Source: Hydractinia symbiolongicarpus | Taxonomy: Eukaryota; Cnidaria; Hydrozoa; Anthoathecata; Hydractiniidae | Assembly (NCBI RefSeq): GCF_029227915.1 | Contig: NC_079875.1 | Location: 11,965,001 to 12,029,000 of the forward strand | DNA: 64,000 nt | Direction of reading: 5' to 3' | Notes under the pieces: generated by a model | What the model was told of the DNA's origin: nothing | Seen by the model: only the letters and a program-made list of their open reading frames with translations | The model's database searches: none | Translations under genes and position numbers: made by a program | In this document: positions 14,519-26,230 of the stretch, piece by piece | Numbering within the stretch: the first letter of the stretch is position 1 | Layout of the letters: every line of letters begins with the position of its first letter

Positions 14519-15173
14519 AAAGGTGTTAGAAGATGCGCTTTACTTGATCCGTTTTCCACTAATGACATTAGAAGAATTCGCAAATCTTGTGGCACAATCT
14601 GGCATATTGACTGATAAAGAACTTGTAAATTTGTTTCTTCATTTTACTGTAAATCCCAAACCCACTGTTAAATTTCCGGATCGTCCAAGACGATGTTTAA
14701 CTGGGAAAGAAAAGTCTGTTGTGCGATTCTCAAAAACTGAAGCTAGATGGGGATATAGTGGAACAAGTGATCGAATTAAGTTCATTGTTAATCGCCACAT
14801 CTTCGTTGTGGGTTTAGGCTTGTATGGATCAATAAATGTTCCCACAGATTACGAAGTTAGCATCCAAATTATAAATTCAGAGACCGGCGTGGTTATAGGG
14901 CATAATGATACTGCCTTTAGTTGTGATGGTACTGATGCATTAAATCGTGTTATGTTTAAAGAACCAATTGAAATTATGCCTAATGTGAGTTACACCGCTT
15001 GTGGAACATTAAAAGGACCTGACTCATACTATGGAACAAAAGGTTTAAAAAAAGTTGTAATTGAGTTGCCAAATCGTGAAAAAGTAGAATTCAAATTTTC
15101 TTATGCAGCAGGGAATAATAACGGAACATCTGTGGAGGATGGCCAAATCCCAGAAATTATATTTTATACATAA
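14519..15173 (+). CDS. BTBD1/2: BTBD1/2 orthologue, exon 2 (end of BACK, PHR domain)
   Basis: This terminal exon gives the last 217 residues of a 492-residue product; human BTBD1 and BTBD2 are 482 and 525 residues. It starts after TTCTTTAG and completes an AGA codon. The PHR domain (about residues 335-490) carries family hallmarks: [72 protein letters not shown], and the near-invariant tail [19 protein letters not shown] before TAA at 15171. The tail favours BTBD1/2 over BTBD3/6. The TGACGTCA cluster at 13.7-14.1 kb lies just upstream, inside the intron. No frameshift or stop is present, so the gene looks functional. Confidence 0.95.
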
Positions 15174-15303
15174 ACATGAAGTATAAAAAAGGTATACCAG
15201 TCCTATAGTTTTCCATCACCATGCAGCTAGATGAATATAAGTGGTTTCACCTGTTTTGTCAGCATGTTTGCATAGTGCGTAAATTAGCGTGATTACTGCT
15301 AGA

Positions 15304-15309
15304 AATAAA
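15304..15309 (+). promoter_or_regulatory. Candidate poly(A) signal of the BTBD1/2 gene
   Basis: AATAAA lies 131 bp past the stop codon and is followed by T-rich sequence. It is the first canonical hexamer downstream. Confidence 0.45.
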
Positions 15310-16378
15310 TATATATATTTTTCAAATTTATGTGTTGATAATTGTACTTTTTTTTTAATTTGCCACCACAATGTCTTTATTTACAATTATGTTGAAATTG
15401 ATATAAAGAACTTTATTAATAATAATGCAGTTATGCAATTTAAGAATCTAAATATCATTTGTATTGCTCAATATTATTTTCACCGTTTTTGTATGTATTT
15501 AAAATATCCAGGCAGACTAATTTTGTATCCTTTGTATAGCCTTCAGAGTATTTTTTTTTTGTTTTTCTCTAGATATTTTTTTTAAGCCTATATGTGACTT
15601 AATAATGTGTGAAAGATATTTCATTAAGGGTCTTATTGTAACTGAGATATTTACGCTTTTAGAGATATTTATAACATAGAATTGTTCCTTTAGACTATAA
15701 ATTCTTCGCTATGTACTGAAACGAATACTTTTTAGGTTGTTAGAAATAACCTTCATAGGAAAAGGATAGGAGAAATCGCTTTCCTGAGACAGATATACAC
15801 TATTTGTCTACTTCCATGGGTATAAATAATTATTTGAGGAAACATGTACAGACTCAACTTATTAAAACCTTTCATATTGTCTTTAATTTATCTTTGTTTT
15901 TTTTTTTGCTTTCTTTTTTTTCCTTTCTTCTTTTTTCCCCTAAAAATGACCCTTGATCTTGGATTTAGGAAAATTTAACTGTACTTTATTGGGAGTAATT
16001 TTCCCTGCTCCCGTTTAGTAGCTGACGTGAATTTTTTTTATTTCAAAAATTTAGTGGATTGCCCTATTTTTCTTATTTATCTAGCACAATTTACAAAAAA
16101 GCTGGAAAATGAATAATTCCTTACATTGAATAATGCCTTGCAGATTATTCGTGACATTGTATATACATTGAATGCGTAAATAATTCACTTGAAATTGACC
16201 TCCAAAACGCCAACAATAGCAGATCTCTTTTCAATTTTTTTTACTTCTTCCCTACCATTTTAGTCAAGCAATTCCCACCCCTGCTATTAGACAATGAGAA
16301 AAGCTGTGGTGGTCGGCAAAACTAAAAAACAAATATATGTTAATTTTTTTTTAGATTTTGTTTATCTAAGTGGTTCCA
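15310..16378. other. 3' flank of BTBD1/2, no feature recognised
   Basis: T-rich intergenic DNA with one reversed copy of the GTTTCCTCA motif at about 15825-15843. Open frames here have no protein-like composition. Confidence 0.4.
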
Positions 16379-17195
16379 CTTCAGTGATGTGAGCCAAAAA
16401 CACCAAACCAAAATAAACAAAACAAACTTCGTGGTTGTCGGTAAACAAATATTATTTGCAGGGATTTAATTTTGCACACTTTTGGAAAATTATGCAAAAC
16501 GCTGCAATAAAATGTTTACCGCAATATAAAAATCTTGTTTATTGATTTAAAACGTCAAAATTTGGGGTTTGATAGCCTTATTTTTAAGGAACTGGAGGCA
16601 CTGGGCAGTCCTTAAAAGCCGTAAGAAACTAACAGACCTTTCCTAAAAAAGATAGAGATATCTGTTTCCAACACAACCTAAACGCTTTTTGCGTCAAGTT
16701 TTAGGCACTAAATGTTTCCTCAAAACATTATTTCAATTTTCAGAAATAAAACTTTATATTTTGGGGGGCCCTTTTGTAACCCATCAAATTTGAACATCAA
16801 CAACCACCAGGGTATTTATGTTATTAAATAGTGCTCTGACTGTTACTAAAAATTATAAGAAAAAAAATACATTTTTCTTTTTTTACCGTTTTCTATAAAT
16901 CACTAAAAATATGTACACTTGTTTATCTTTTCAAAAATAATTTTATCATGATCCTCCACTTTTAAACGCACCGTCTCATAACAGCACACCTAAATTAGGA
17001 GAAATTATTAATAAGGGCCAGGGTGATTAATAGATTTAGAAGGAGGCATCTACAACAAAGAGCTACAAGAGCTTAATTTCTGATAGCTAAGCTACTAGCT
17101 ATTCTATACGTCCATGGGTTATACAAAAACAGACAGGTCAGAAAAAGTTTGCATATATGGCTAAAAAACGATTATTATTTCCTGAGAAGTCTTGA
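16379..17195. repeat. Unclassified repeat, copy 1 of a direct pair
   Basis: This block matches 18482-19183 in the same orientation over its whole length. Shared landmarks include GTGGTTGTC, GCAAAACGCTG, CTTGTTTATTGAT, GGGACTGGGCAGTC-like, CTAAACGCTTTTTGCGTC, CACTTTTAAACGCACC and GTCAGAAAAA. The copies are clearly diverged with small indels, so the duplication or the two insertions are old. I see no coding potential. Confidence 0.65.
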
Positions 17196-17224
17196 TGTTC
17201 AAACTACAGCCTTCCAAACAACTA

Positions 17225-17593
17225 CCTTAAGTGGATAAATTTTGGCGGGGATTTAATTTGGCGAATACAAAGAATGTTTATTTTGGCGGGGATTTATTTT
17301 GGCGAATGACACAAAGAAATGAATTTTGTCTCGAAATGTTTAATAAAAAATAAGAAACGTATATATAAACACAAGTTCATTTTTGAGAGAAAAAAACATT
17401 TTTCTTTTTTTCTTAATTAAAAAAAATACATATTTTTTTTAATTTGGAGCGAATTTAATTTGGCGAACGGTAAATTATGTTAAATTTGGCGAGTGTTTAA
17501 TTTGGCAAATAGTCGGTTATCTAAATTTTGGCGGGTATTTAATTTGGCGAAATTCGCCAAATTTAATCCTCGCCAAAATTTATCCACTTAAGG
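17225..17593. mobile_element. 369-bp MITE with TA target duplication
   Basis: The ends CCTTAAGTGGATAAATTTTG and their reverse complement are perfect inverted repeats, flanked by TA on both sides (17223-17224 and 17594-17595). The interior repeats a (A)TTTGGCGAA / TTTTGGCGGG motif many times in both orientations, so the whole element can fold back on itself. TA duplication and the lack of an ORF suggest a non-autonomous element mobilised by a TA-targeting transposase such as Tc1/mariner. Confidence 0.75.
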
Positions 17594-18196
17594 TAGTATC
17601 AAGTTCTGTTCATATTAGCTATACAAACCTTTCTACAAAAATACCACCATCAAGCCAACCGGAAATTTGAGTGCTTTTTACATTGGTGTTGGTTTAGCCG
17701 TGAAAACCCGAATATGTTGTTGTTGCGTCTGCGTTCACAATACAAAACCTTTGCTGCAAAAAACGCAAAAGCAAAGATATTAAAACTTTGTTTGATATTG
17801 TGCGTTAAGCTTATGCTTACGTCAATGTTTGCGTCGAACGTGTTCACGCAGTCCTTTTCTGCTGTTTGTAGGCTAGTTTCAACACCGAAAGTATTGGGAT
17901 CTGTTATCAAATTAATGATTTATGTTTCTTTTTTGCAGTCTTGCCTAAAATTTGCTATCACATTTTTAAATGCGTTGTTCGATTTTAAACATTTTTTGTG
18001 GTCCCAGTGCAACCTCCTCTCCAGGACTATTTGCTTCTCAACTGATGGTTCTAGTAAAAGATGCTGGGGTCGAGCTTGGTCCCGGGAGCCATATTTGAGT
18101 TCCGGTTGTTAGCAACACAGTGCTGTAACTCTATTCTTTAGAGGTGTATAACTTATGGCAAAGATTTTATGGCAAAGAAAAAAACTTCGAGGGTGC

Positions 18197-18376
18197 TCAT
18201 ATGGAGAAAAAATAGCCTGGCAAACCGGGGGCCTCGGTTGTCCGAGATACAGCAGTAGTATTTTTCCAGTGAAAAATGCTTTGCGTTTATATTTAAGAAA
18301 CAGCTCGTCTAACCGAGATCTCGGCATACTGGTACCGGAATCTGGGTTTAGCGGGATAATTTTTTTCTTAATATGA
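18197..18376. mobile_element. Small foldback element, relative of the 28.7-29.5 kb element
   Basis: Left end CTCATATGGAGAAAAAATA and right end TTTTTTTCTTAATATGAAC are imperfect inverted repeats. The interior contains CCGAGATCTCGG-type palindromes also seen at 28855-28900. About 180 bp, non-coding. Confidence 0.45.
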
Positions 18377-18481
18377 ACGCAATTTCTGAGTTTTGTATCA
18401 CTCCCATGGATTACAATTTTTTAAAGGAATCATCCTTGTAATTTAAATTTACTTTAGATATAACAAACATCTGTGACTTTC

Positions 18482-19183
18482 TTCAGCCCGCCTAACCAAG
18501 CCGCCACACCAAAACAAACTGGGCCGTACCTGCTTTCCGTGGTTGTCAGTAAAAAATATTATTTGCAAGAATTTATTTTGGTGATTGGAGAGAATACTAT
18601 TTTACAGGGACAAACTTTTGCAAAACGCTGTAAAACATTTTCACCGCCATAATTTCCATAAATTACCTTGTTTATTGATAAGAACGTCCAAATTGTAGGT
18701 TAGATAGCCTATTTTTAAGAAACTAGAGGGACTGGGCAGTCTTTAAAAACCGTAAAAAACCAACAAACCTTTTCAAAAAAGAGAGAAATCTGTTCCCAAC
18801 AAAACCTAAACGCTTTTTGCGTCAAGTTTTAAGCACTAAATGTTTCCTCAAAAAATTATTTTAACTTATAAATAAAAATATAAATAAATAAAACTTCATG
18901 TTTAAAAATAATTTTTAGGTTTTAGGTCCAAACCCTCCCTAATTTTATGTTGATCCTTCACTTTTAAACGCACCCTCTCATAACCACACCCCTAAATTTC
19001 AGAATGAGGGTATTTGTTTGTAGCTAGATTTAGAGGGACTTCTACAACAATAGATTCTGCCTCCTTCATTTCTAGTAGCTAGCTACTTGCTATTTTTAAT
19101 ACGCCCATGTGTTCTACAGAAACAGGCAAGTCAGAAAAAAGTTAACATTACTATCTGATAATTATTTTCTGATAAATCTTAGG
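18482..19183. repeat. Unclassified repeat, copy 2 of a direct pair
   Basis: Second copy of the block at 16379-17195, lying 2.1 kb downstream in the same orientation. It carries its own GTTTCCTCA...ATTATTTT motif at 18842, in the same internal place as in copy 1. Confidence 0.65.
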
Positions 19184-22180
19184 CTGTATCTGAATCTTCC
19201 ATGTCTTTGCCTCCATGATAATTTGGGACATATACATTAGTAAATTATCTTCATGATATAACTGAATAACACGGTCTGACGTAATAAGAGTTCGAGTTAA
19301 CCGTTGCTCGAGTTGCCTGAAAAGGGAATATATTTTCGCTAGAATTAAAATTTTGGTCTTTTTGCTAAATTAAATTTTCGCAAAATACAATTTTTTAAAA
19401 CCTTGTTTTTAGTTTAGGAGGTAATAAATTATTGTGTTTGCGTAAATTCATCAATTTTTGATCCCGCACGCACTTTGTTGAAACATCTTACATTAAAAAC
19501 AGGAATATTTTTTTCTTTCGCTCACATGAGTGATCAGTCAGTGACTTTAGACACAGGTCCTGAGAACCCTTGCTACGTTAATTACAGAGATGGTCAGCTT
19601 CGTTCCCAGGACACTTTTTCTCTTTCTGACAATCTCGGATTGTTTTTGCTTATTTTTTTGGTCCCAAAAATAACGTTTTAAACAGTTTTAATTCTACTTC
19701 GTTCCAATTGTTTATTTTCCTCTTTCCGCCATTTTTATTTATATTCCCCATATACAACTCCCGCGTAATATTACGGCAGGCGGACGAAAGTAGGAAATTT
19801 GACACCCAATCAGATTGCGATGATGACCATTCGGTGCCAGGGCTATTTCGTCTCGCCGTACGAGATTGTCAGAAATAGTAAAAGAGCACTGGGGACGAGG
19901 TTGAGAGATAAAGATTCCTCTAATGAATCTAATGGAATCGTAAACTCTGAATGACGAAATGCCTTCCAACTCTTTGACTCGTACCAGAAAAAAACAATCA
20001 TGGAAATTATGTAATAAAATAAACAAAACAAAATAAACACAGTCACATTTGCTTGATAAAAATACTGCTATAATGATTATAAAAATAAACATGGCTGAGA
20101 AAATCAGTAATTACCTGTATTCTCTGCAAAAAGCTCAAAGGTATAATAGGTTTTAATGGTAAAGTTGTATATACCTATTTTAATGCCCACGAAAAAATAC
20201 TCTCTAGCTTACCAATATATACTCTTTCAAAGGTTTTTTATTTACAGTAAATTAATTCTCTGCAATAAACGCTCTTAAAAATATCGAACATTGTGTATTT
20301 GTAGCAACACGCGTAAAACTTTCAAGAGGTGAGTCACTCTAAAATATGCGATAAACTTGTAGTAAAGTACATAAAGAAATTTTATAAAAGAAAAAATTAT
20401 ATAATCATTTTGCAACTAACATTCTGTATTATGTATGTATCACAAGCCAAGCAAGTATTACATAGAAAATACGCTTGTAACAATGACTACATTAAATCTT
20501 AAATAAACTAAACGATAAATTAATTTTTCATTTTACTTTGAATTCTGAACAAATATGTTACGTTTTCCATTTGCTGCGCTTAAAGGAATCAACCTCATGA
20601 ACTCGACGAGCTTGTGTAGTAGTTTGTCTCACTCGCTTAAAGTACGGCCGGTAATCGACCAAACACCGCATATTTTTCGGTGTTGAAGGCCGGCCAGTGC
20701 AAAGGCTATTTCATTCTCGCCTGTCCCTTTGTCAAAAAAAGAAAAAAAGCCCTGGGATCGAGCGTGCATTTACCGCCATATCTTGCTTAAAATTCTTTTT
20801 TAGCATTAGCAAAAGTAAAGTTTCGTAGGTACGAGCTCGAAATTCGCCCCAAATTAAGCATATGCAGAGAAAAGTAATGTATGCGTGACGTTTTCGATCA
20901 AAGATGGTGTTTTAATGACGGGAGTTTGTAAAAGTATTTTACTGGATATTTTGTAGCTAGAAGGAATCTATAGCTACACCTTAAAATTCTAGAATAAATA
21001 CAACCCTTAGTGGCTTTCTAGTCATTTTGTGGTGTACATATAGTAAAAATTACAGCACTTATAGATATTATAGAATAATTTACATCAGCTGCAAAAATAA
21101 CAGATGAAAGGATGGACCACTACTTGGCAATGTTTGAGAAACAAGGCGAGTAAGATTATTTTTTGCCGTTCTCAAAGTCTGTTTTTTTTTCTCTTATTCT
21201 TTCTTTTTTGACTACTTGGAAAGAAATGTTCCCAACAAAAATGTTGTCTAAAATGACGCACAAGTTTTAAATCTTAAAATGTTTCTTACAATTTCAAACG
21301 TATTTTTTCTTTGAGCCACAAGTGTTTTGTTGTATAATATTGACTAGTTATATATTTATTTAAAATAGTAAATATTCGTACTGTTGTTAGCAACTGAAGT
21401 ATCAGTTGTTTAGAAATCCTCCCCCCACTCAGGATGGAGGTTACAGTACTCCATTAAGTGGCAGTATATGTATCGGGCAAGGCCCAGGACTTGTGCGTCC
21501 AAAAAAGTCCACACACCGTGTTGTGGCTGACGACAGAGTTCATGGAGACCTCTAATGGGGTTCCAGCTTCAGCACACTTTGATAAAAGTTTCTATCGTCA
21601 AGAGCGCTCCATAGTGAGTGTTCGGCGCTGACAAAGCCTTTGACGCGTTTTGTCACCAGTAAAGAAATTTTAAATAAACTTATTTTTACAGATGATTCCT
21701 ATCAATCAATAGCATTCGAATTGCATAAGGTGGTAGAATATTTGGTATTATTTAAATTCTGGTTGTCAATACCCACTGGTAGCAATAATTTACATAAGTC
21801 ACAAGTCAAAATACACCTTTCCCGAGACCATGAGTCATACTTTTTTAAATTCGTAAAATATGAATGCCATATTTGAATTCAGCATAGTTTGTTTAATTTA
21901 TGTGAAAAAGTTTAACTTGATACGCCAACAGAAAGTGCTATTTTGAGGAGATATATATCACAGCTAAAGTCTTCTTAATGCTCAAGTTACCATGTCCCGC
22001 CTCGTTTTAAAAAAGAGGTTGGACATGCCACAAATCTTTAAATTAGAATAGCAGGTTGTTTACTTGCTGCATTGTTTCGAAATTTTCTTTGTTTATGATA
22101 TTTTTGATAAGGAATTCAAATCTACGTAAACTGAAAAACTACACTCATTTTCCTCTTCGAAAACAGCTGGTTGAGAGCTT
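19184..22180. other. Intergenic, no gene seen
   Basis: Only repeat fragments are visible. A block near 19760-19900 shares GCTATTTCGTC-CGCC and CTGGGGACGA with 23230-23340, suggesting scattered copies of one MITE family. A GC-rich hairpin with AACACCG/CGGTGTT arms lies near 20655-20690. No ORF has protein-like features. Confidence 0.4.
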
Positions 22181-22189
22181 AGTCATGTC

Positions 22190-22830
22190 AGTCAAAAATC
22201 GATTTTAACGACTATGTATATACACCTTCTAATAAACAGCTGAAAAAACTACAGCGTATTCAGAAAGTAGCATGCGGGTTTTGTTTTTGGTAGAGTTTCC
22301 AAATTGGAAGATATTATTAAATTAAAATGGTTACCAATTACAGAACGTAGAAATTTTAACTTGTTAAAAACTACACATAAGGCGTTAAACTCAGTATACT
22401 GGCCTTCTACATGTCATTTAGATGTTAAAGTACACACAAGAACATTGCAGAACCCTGATACCCGTGTTAAACCATCGGTTGTATCAGGAACTTTCCAAGA
22501 TTTTGCTAGTAAGTTGTTCAATGAGCTTTTATCAAAACTAAAAAACGAAAACGTTTATTCCACCTTCTGCAAGAACGTTAAAGGCTACTTGTTAGATGTT
22601 GCAATGGCAAGATCCCGTGCGGAAAACTGATGTTTTATTTATTTATTCATTTTTTTTTCTTTGCATATTTGCTCCATTCCCGTGTGTTACTCAATTTCTT
22701 TTAATAATATTTTATCATTTACTTGTATTTTATCTGTAATATATTTCTTGTTAATTTTTATTGGGATGAAGAGCCATTTTAATGTAAATGGATAAGCCCT
22801 GAAAATATATTTTACTTACTTACTAACTTT
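22190..22830 (+). pseudogene. 3' fragment of a CR1/L2-like non-LTR retrotransposon
   Basis: The fragment encodes the typical C-terminal part of these reverse transcriptases: LKKLQRIQKVACGF, then after a frame break LEDIIKLKWLPITERRNFNLLKTTHKAL, and an FQDFASKLFNELLSKLK end. It is followed by a non-coding 3' tail ending in short TTACTTAC repeats near 22810-22825. The catalytic core is absent, as expected for 5' truncation. Confidence 0.75.
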
Positions 22831-24400
22831 ACTATCTGCTGTCCGTTTTTCATGAAACTCAACAGAAAAAGTTGCAGCATATCAAAAGAATAAGTCTCGG
22901 GAAAGGTGTATTCAACAGCTCATTTTTTATTTTTTTACGACATGCAAGCAACTTAGGCTTTTGTTCAGATCTTAAGTTACTTATTTTCAGCCAATATCTG
23001 GATTATTAGTTGTTTACTTAAATTTATTCAACTAATTTTAGTTATCTATGTAAGAAAAAGTGTGCAACAAAGAAGTTATTGTATTTTTTTCTTGGGGCTT
23101 TATTAACGTTTCCTAATTTGGTGGCATATCTTTTATTGGCATATCGTTCTGGCTGGGAGAATTCTCTTAAATCGTCGTAAACGCATGGAAAATTCCACAG
23201 GAAATCAGCTGTCCTACCAATTTTGTTCCCAGGGATTCCTTTCGCGCTCAGGTATGTGGCTATCGTGCAATATTAGAAAGAGAAAATATGCTCTGGGGAC
23301 GAAATTGCCTCACACATTTCCCGTATCGCTATTTCGTCCCGCCTACCAACACGAAGTACAGAAGTTTACTTAGACGGGGTTATGATAACAGGGGTGATTG
23401 TAATGTTTTTTTGATTATCGATTAAATGGCACGCCCCGGCAAAATTAAAAATAATAATATCTTTTAAGACAGTATTTATCTTTTCTGCTAAAAATGTTAC
23501 ACTGGAATCCATCTATGTTTGATGTTGGGATCCATCTATTTGTGATGTTTTAAGCTGGAAGGAAGTTGTTGTGCCTGATACTGTGAGTTTTGCAAATTCA
23601 AAGCAGATTTAGAATGGGATGAAGAAGTTATTCTTTTCAAATCGACGATTTTGGCGTGGAGAGTAGTTTACTTTAAAAGACCTAAAAAAATGTTATTTTC
23701 TGGTCATTTTGTTTATTACTTTATTGGTGGACAAAATACGAAATGTTACCAAACAAAGTGCTTTTAACTAGTTAGATTGTAGATCACCAGAAATCTTTTA
23801 AAATATTGTTTCCAGCGTGGAGATGTGTGGTATACAAAATTTGTATTTCTTTAAATAAAGTCTTAAAGGGTTTTAAAATATCACATTGTAAAGCTTGCAG
23901 AAGAGTTTCACCTCACTGTTTGTAACCTAATTCAGAGGGCTGAAATAGGGAGTGAGGGGGGAGGGGTGGGGTGGAAATAGATGGCGGAGCAGGAGATCTT
24001 TTTAATCAAACTTAATTCCTATCTTTTGTTCAATGTTATATAAACGAATATTTGAATATTTGTTTGTAAACACTTTTTTTGAAGAATGCATATTTTATTT
24101 TATTTGTTTTTCCAAGCCTTGTATAGTTTTAACGCCCAACCCTGCAAAGATCAAAAGCTGATTAAAGGAAAGTTTGCACCATTCAGAATTTACAGTGAAT
24201 GCACTTTAGAGAGTTATTTGAAGCACAAAAAGCCTCTTGTTTTCTGAGGATTCAACCTTTGTGTTCACTGTACGATCTATAAAACAGATTGATTTGGTGA
24301 ATGTAGGAAGGTTGTTACTAATGGATTTTTCGAACAAAACTGTGGTTGTGTATTGTAGTGGAGGAAGGGCCGACCAAATTATTTTTTCTTGTCTTTGCAT
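22831..24400. other. Intergenic, MITE fragments only
   Basis: A fragment at 23200-23370 resembles that at 19760-19900 (GGGGACGA, GCTATTTCGTC). A G-rich run (GAGGGGGGAGGGGTGGGG) lies near 23950. Nothing else is recognised. Confidence 0.35.
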
Positions 24401-24407
24401 TCCGGAG

Positions 24408-24461
24408 TTGCTGAGTGAATAATTCGCTAATTAAGTAATTAGCGAATTATTCACTCAGCAA
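24408..24461. repeat. Perfect 54-bp palindrome
   Basis: Two 26-bp arms beginning TTGCTGAGTGAATAATTCGC are exact reverse complements separated by AG. It lies about 70 bp beyond the recognisable 3' end of the Ty3/gypsy remnant. Confidence 0.9.
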
Positions 24462-24529
24462 TTAAGTAATTTTTTTGTGGCATACAAAGAAACAAAAGTG
24501 TTTATCCGAATAACACTGCTAGTTTCGTG

Positions 24530-26230
24530 CCTAAATATCACTGCTCTGTTTCATTGAGCGATCTACTCCCGCATGCAACTGAAGGCATAATGCTACTTGC
24601 TTGCTTCTGACTTAGAATATCACCAACTTCTATTAAACTAGCATATACAGTTACAGTAGTTTCAACTGCTGGGTTGTAATCGGTTAGAACTGTCCTGTAA
24701 GTGGTCGGACGCACTTTGTTGTTCAATTTCCCATTGAAATACAGAATCCTTGTTGGTTAAGTTTCGTAGGGGAGCTGGGAGGAAGTTAAAGTTTGGAATA
24801 AATTTGGAGCAGAAGTTGACTAAAAAGACAGAGTTGTGCACTTTTTTTTGGATATTGTGGAACTTTAAATAAGCAAACTTGCTCACCTTTCACATTGGCA
24901 GGTAGCATACCTTTTGGGTCTAAAAATATCCAAGAAGAAAATCTCACTCTTGCTGTATTCATATTTTGCTGGATTCAGGCGAAATCCCTATTTTCCTAAT
25001 TTGATTAAGACACTATCTAGATTTGAATCGTGGTGCTCGTCTGTGTGTATTAAATATGAAAATGTAGCCTGAAGTGCAATCACAGAATCAAAACATTTGA
25101 ACTGTTCGAATGCGCTCTATACACCGTATGTGAATTAGGTATACCTGTGTGCCTCCTTGTGGGTGATAAACCCTTTTTTGTATCACGGCAGTTAGGATGT
25201 TGGCTATAGAAGATCAATTCTCGAGAACATTTTCGCATTAGTGAGTGGCAGGTTTTCCTCTAATTTAAAAACCTGCTATTTTTCGCAAATGATTTCTCGG
25301 TTTGGTCGTTGAATGTCCAGACACAATAATATTTTCGATTGCTTTTGGGAACAGGTCTAATCGGCAAGACATATGTAGTTGGCCCTGTAACTGGTTCAAT
25401 GATGTTCAGGTTGAGCAATCGATAAATTTTCTTCTAAACCTTTTGTCGGATGTGAAATGGAAATCTTCTTATTGGTTGTTGTACTGGAGATTTGACACGA
25501 TGGATGTATAGTTGCAATTGGAGATGTTTTAGTTTGTCAAAGCTTTGGGAGAACTTTTTGTGTTTAAATTGAAGTGCTTGTGGTAAAGTTGGAATCAAAG
25601 ACAAGAAATTTATTTATTTTGGTGACCAACCGACTCGTAGCAAGTCTGATGCACCTTTTATGACTAAAAAATTGTATTTAATTGTATGGTATTGTAGCAT
25701 TGTATGGAAAGATACGTGCACATGAAGTATGTGTCGGCTGCAGTTCTGTGGTTTTGTAGGTGTTTGTATCTAGTATGTTTGCTTAACTCTTATTTCCTAT
25801 ATTTACACGTATCATCTTGTAATAGCTGAAGGAGGTAATTTAAATGTCATCATCGTAGGATTGATCCTCAACAATTTTCAAGTAGCCTTACTACAAATTG
25901 GTCGATACTTTTCTTCGGTTTTTGCTTATATTAAGTTTATGTCTGTCGTATGGTAAATTCTTAATAGTCTTGAAATGTGCATCAAATTAATCCAAAACTG
26001 TGACAAATTCAGTACCAGTAACAGAAAATGTCTTAAATAATTCGTGACAAGCTGGACCCATGAGATGTAGTAAACAGTTACGTTCTTGCTCATCGTAAAT
26101 GATTCCACCAGCTGATACGAATATGGCGGTCAGTTCACTGGTTGTCAAAGTTGGCTTGGGCATGGTAACCATGTTTGTTGACAGAACACACTCAGGACAC
26201 AAACTTAAGAGCAAGATAATAGACATGTTG
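24530..26230 (-). pseudogene. Decayed Ty3/gypsy retrotransposon (gag, reverse transcriptase, RNase H)
   Basis: Read on the - strand, broken frames give in order: a gag-like start (about 26226-25990: ERNCLLHLMGPACHELFKTF); the reverse transcriptase entry (about 25500-25300: QPIRRFPFHIRQKV, LNIIEPVTGPTTYVLPI, PVPKSNRKYYCVW); an AKMFSRIDL block; the end of the palm (about 25030-24930: GFRLNPAKYEYSKSEIFFLDI); the connection (about 24850-24740: FCSKFIPNFNFLPAPLRNLT, FQWEIEQQSA); and RNase H (about 24680-24550: ETTVTVYASLIEVGDILSQ, ACGSRSLNETEQ). Several frameshifts and stops are present. No integrase or LTR pair was recognised. Confidence 0.8.

Noticed and set aside
15289-15585. 98-codon + strand ORF after BTBD1/2
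   Set aside because: Low-complexity translation of AT-rich 3' flank with no family resemblance.
19739-20092. 117-codon - strand ORF
   Set aside because: Hydrophobic low-complexity reading of AT-rich DNA overlapping a MITE fragment.
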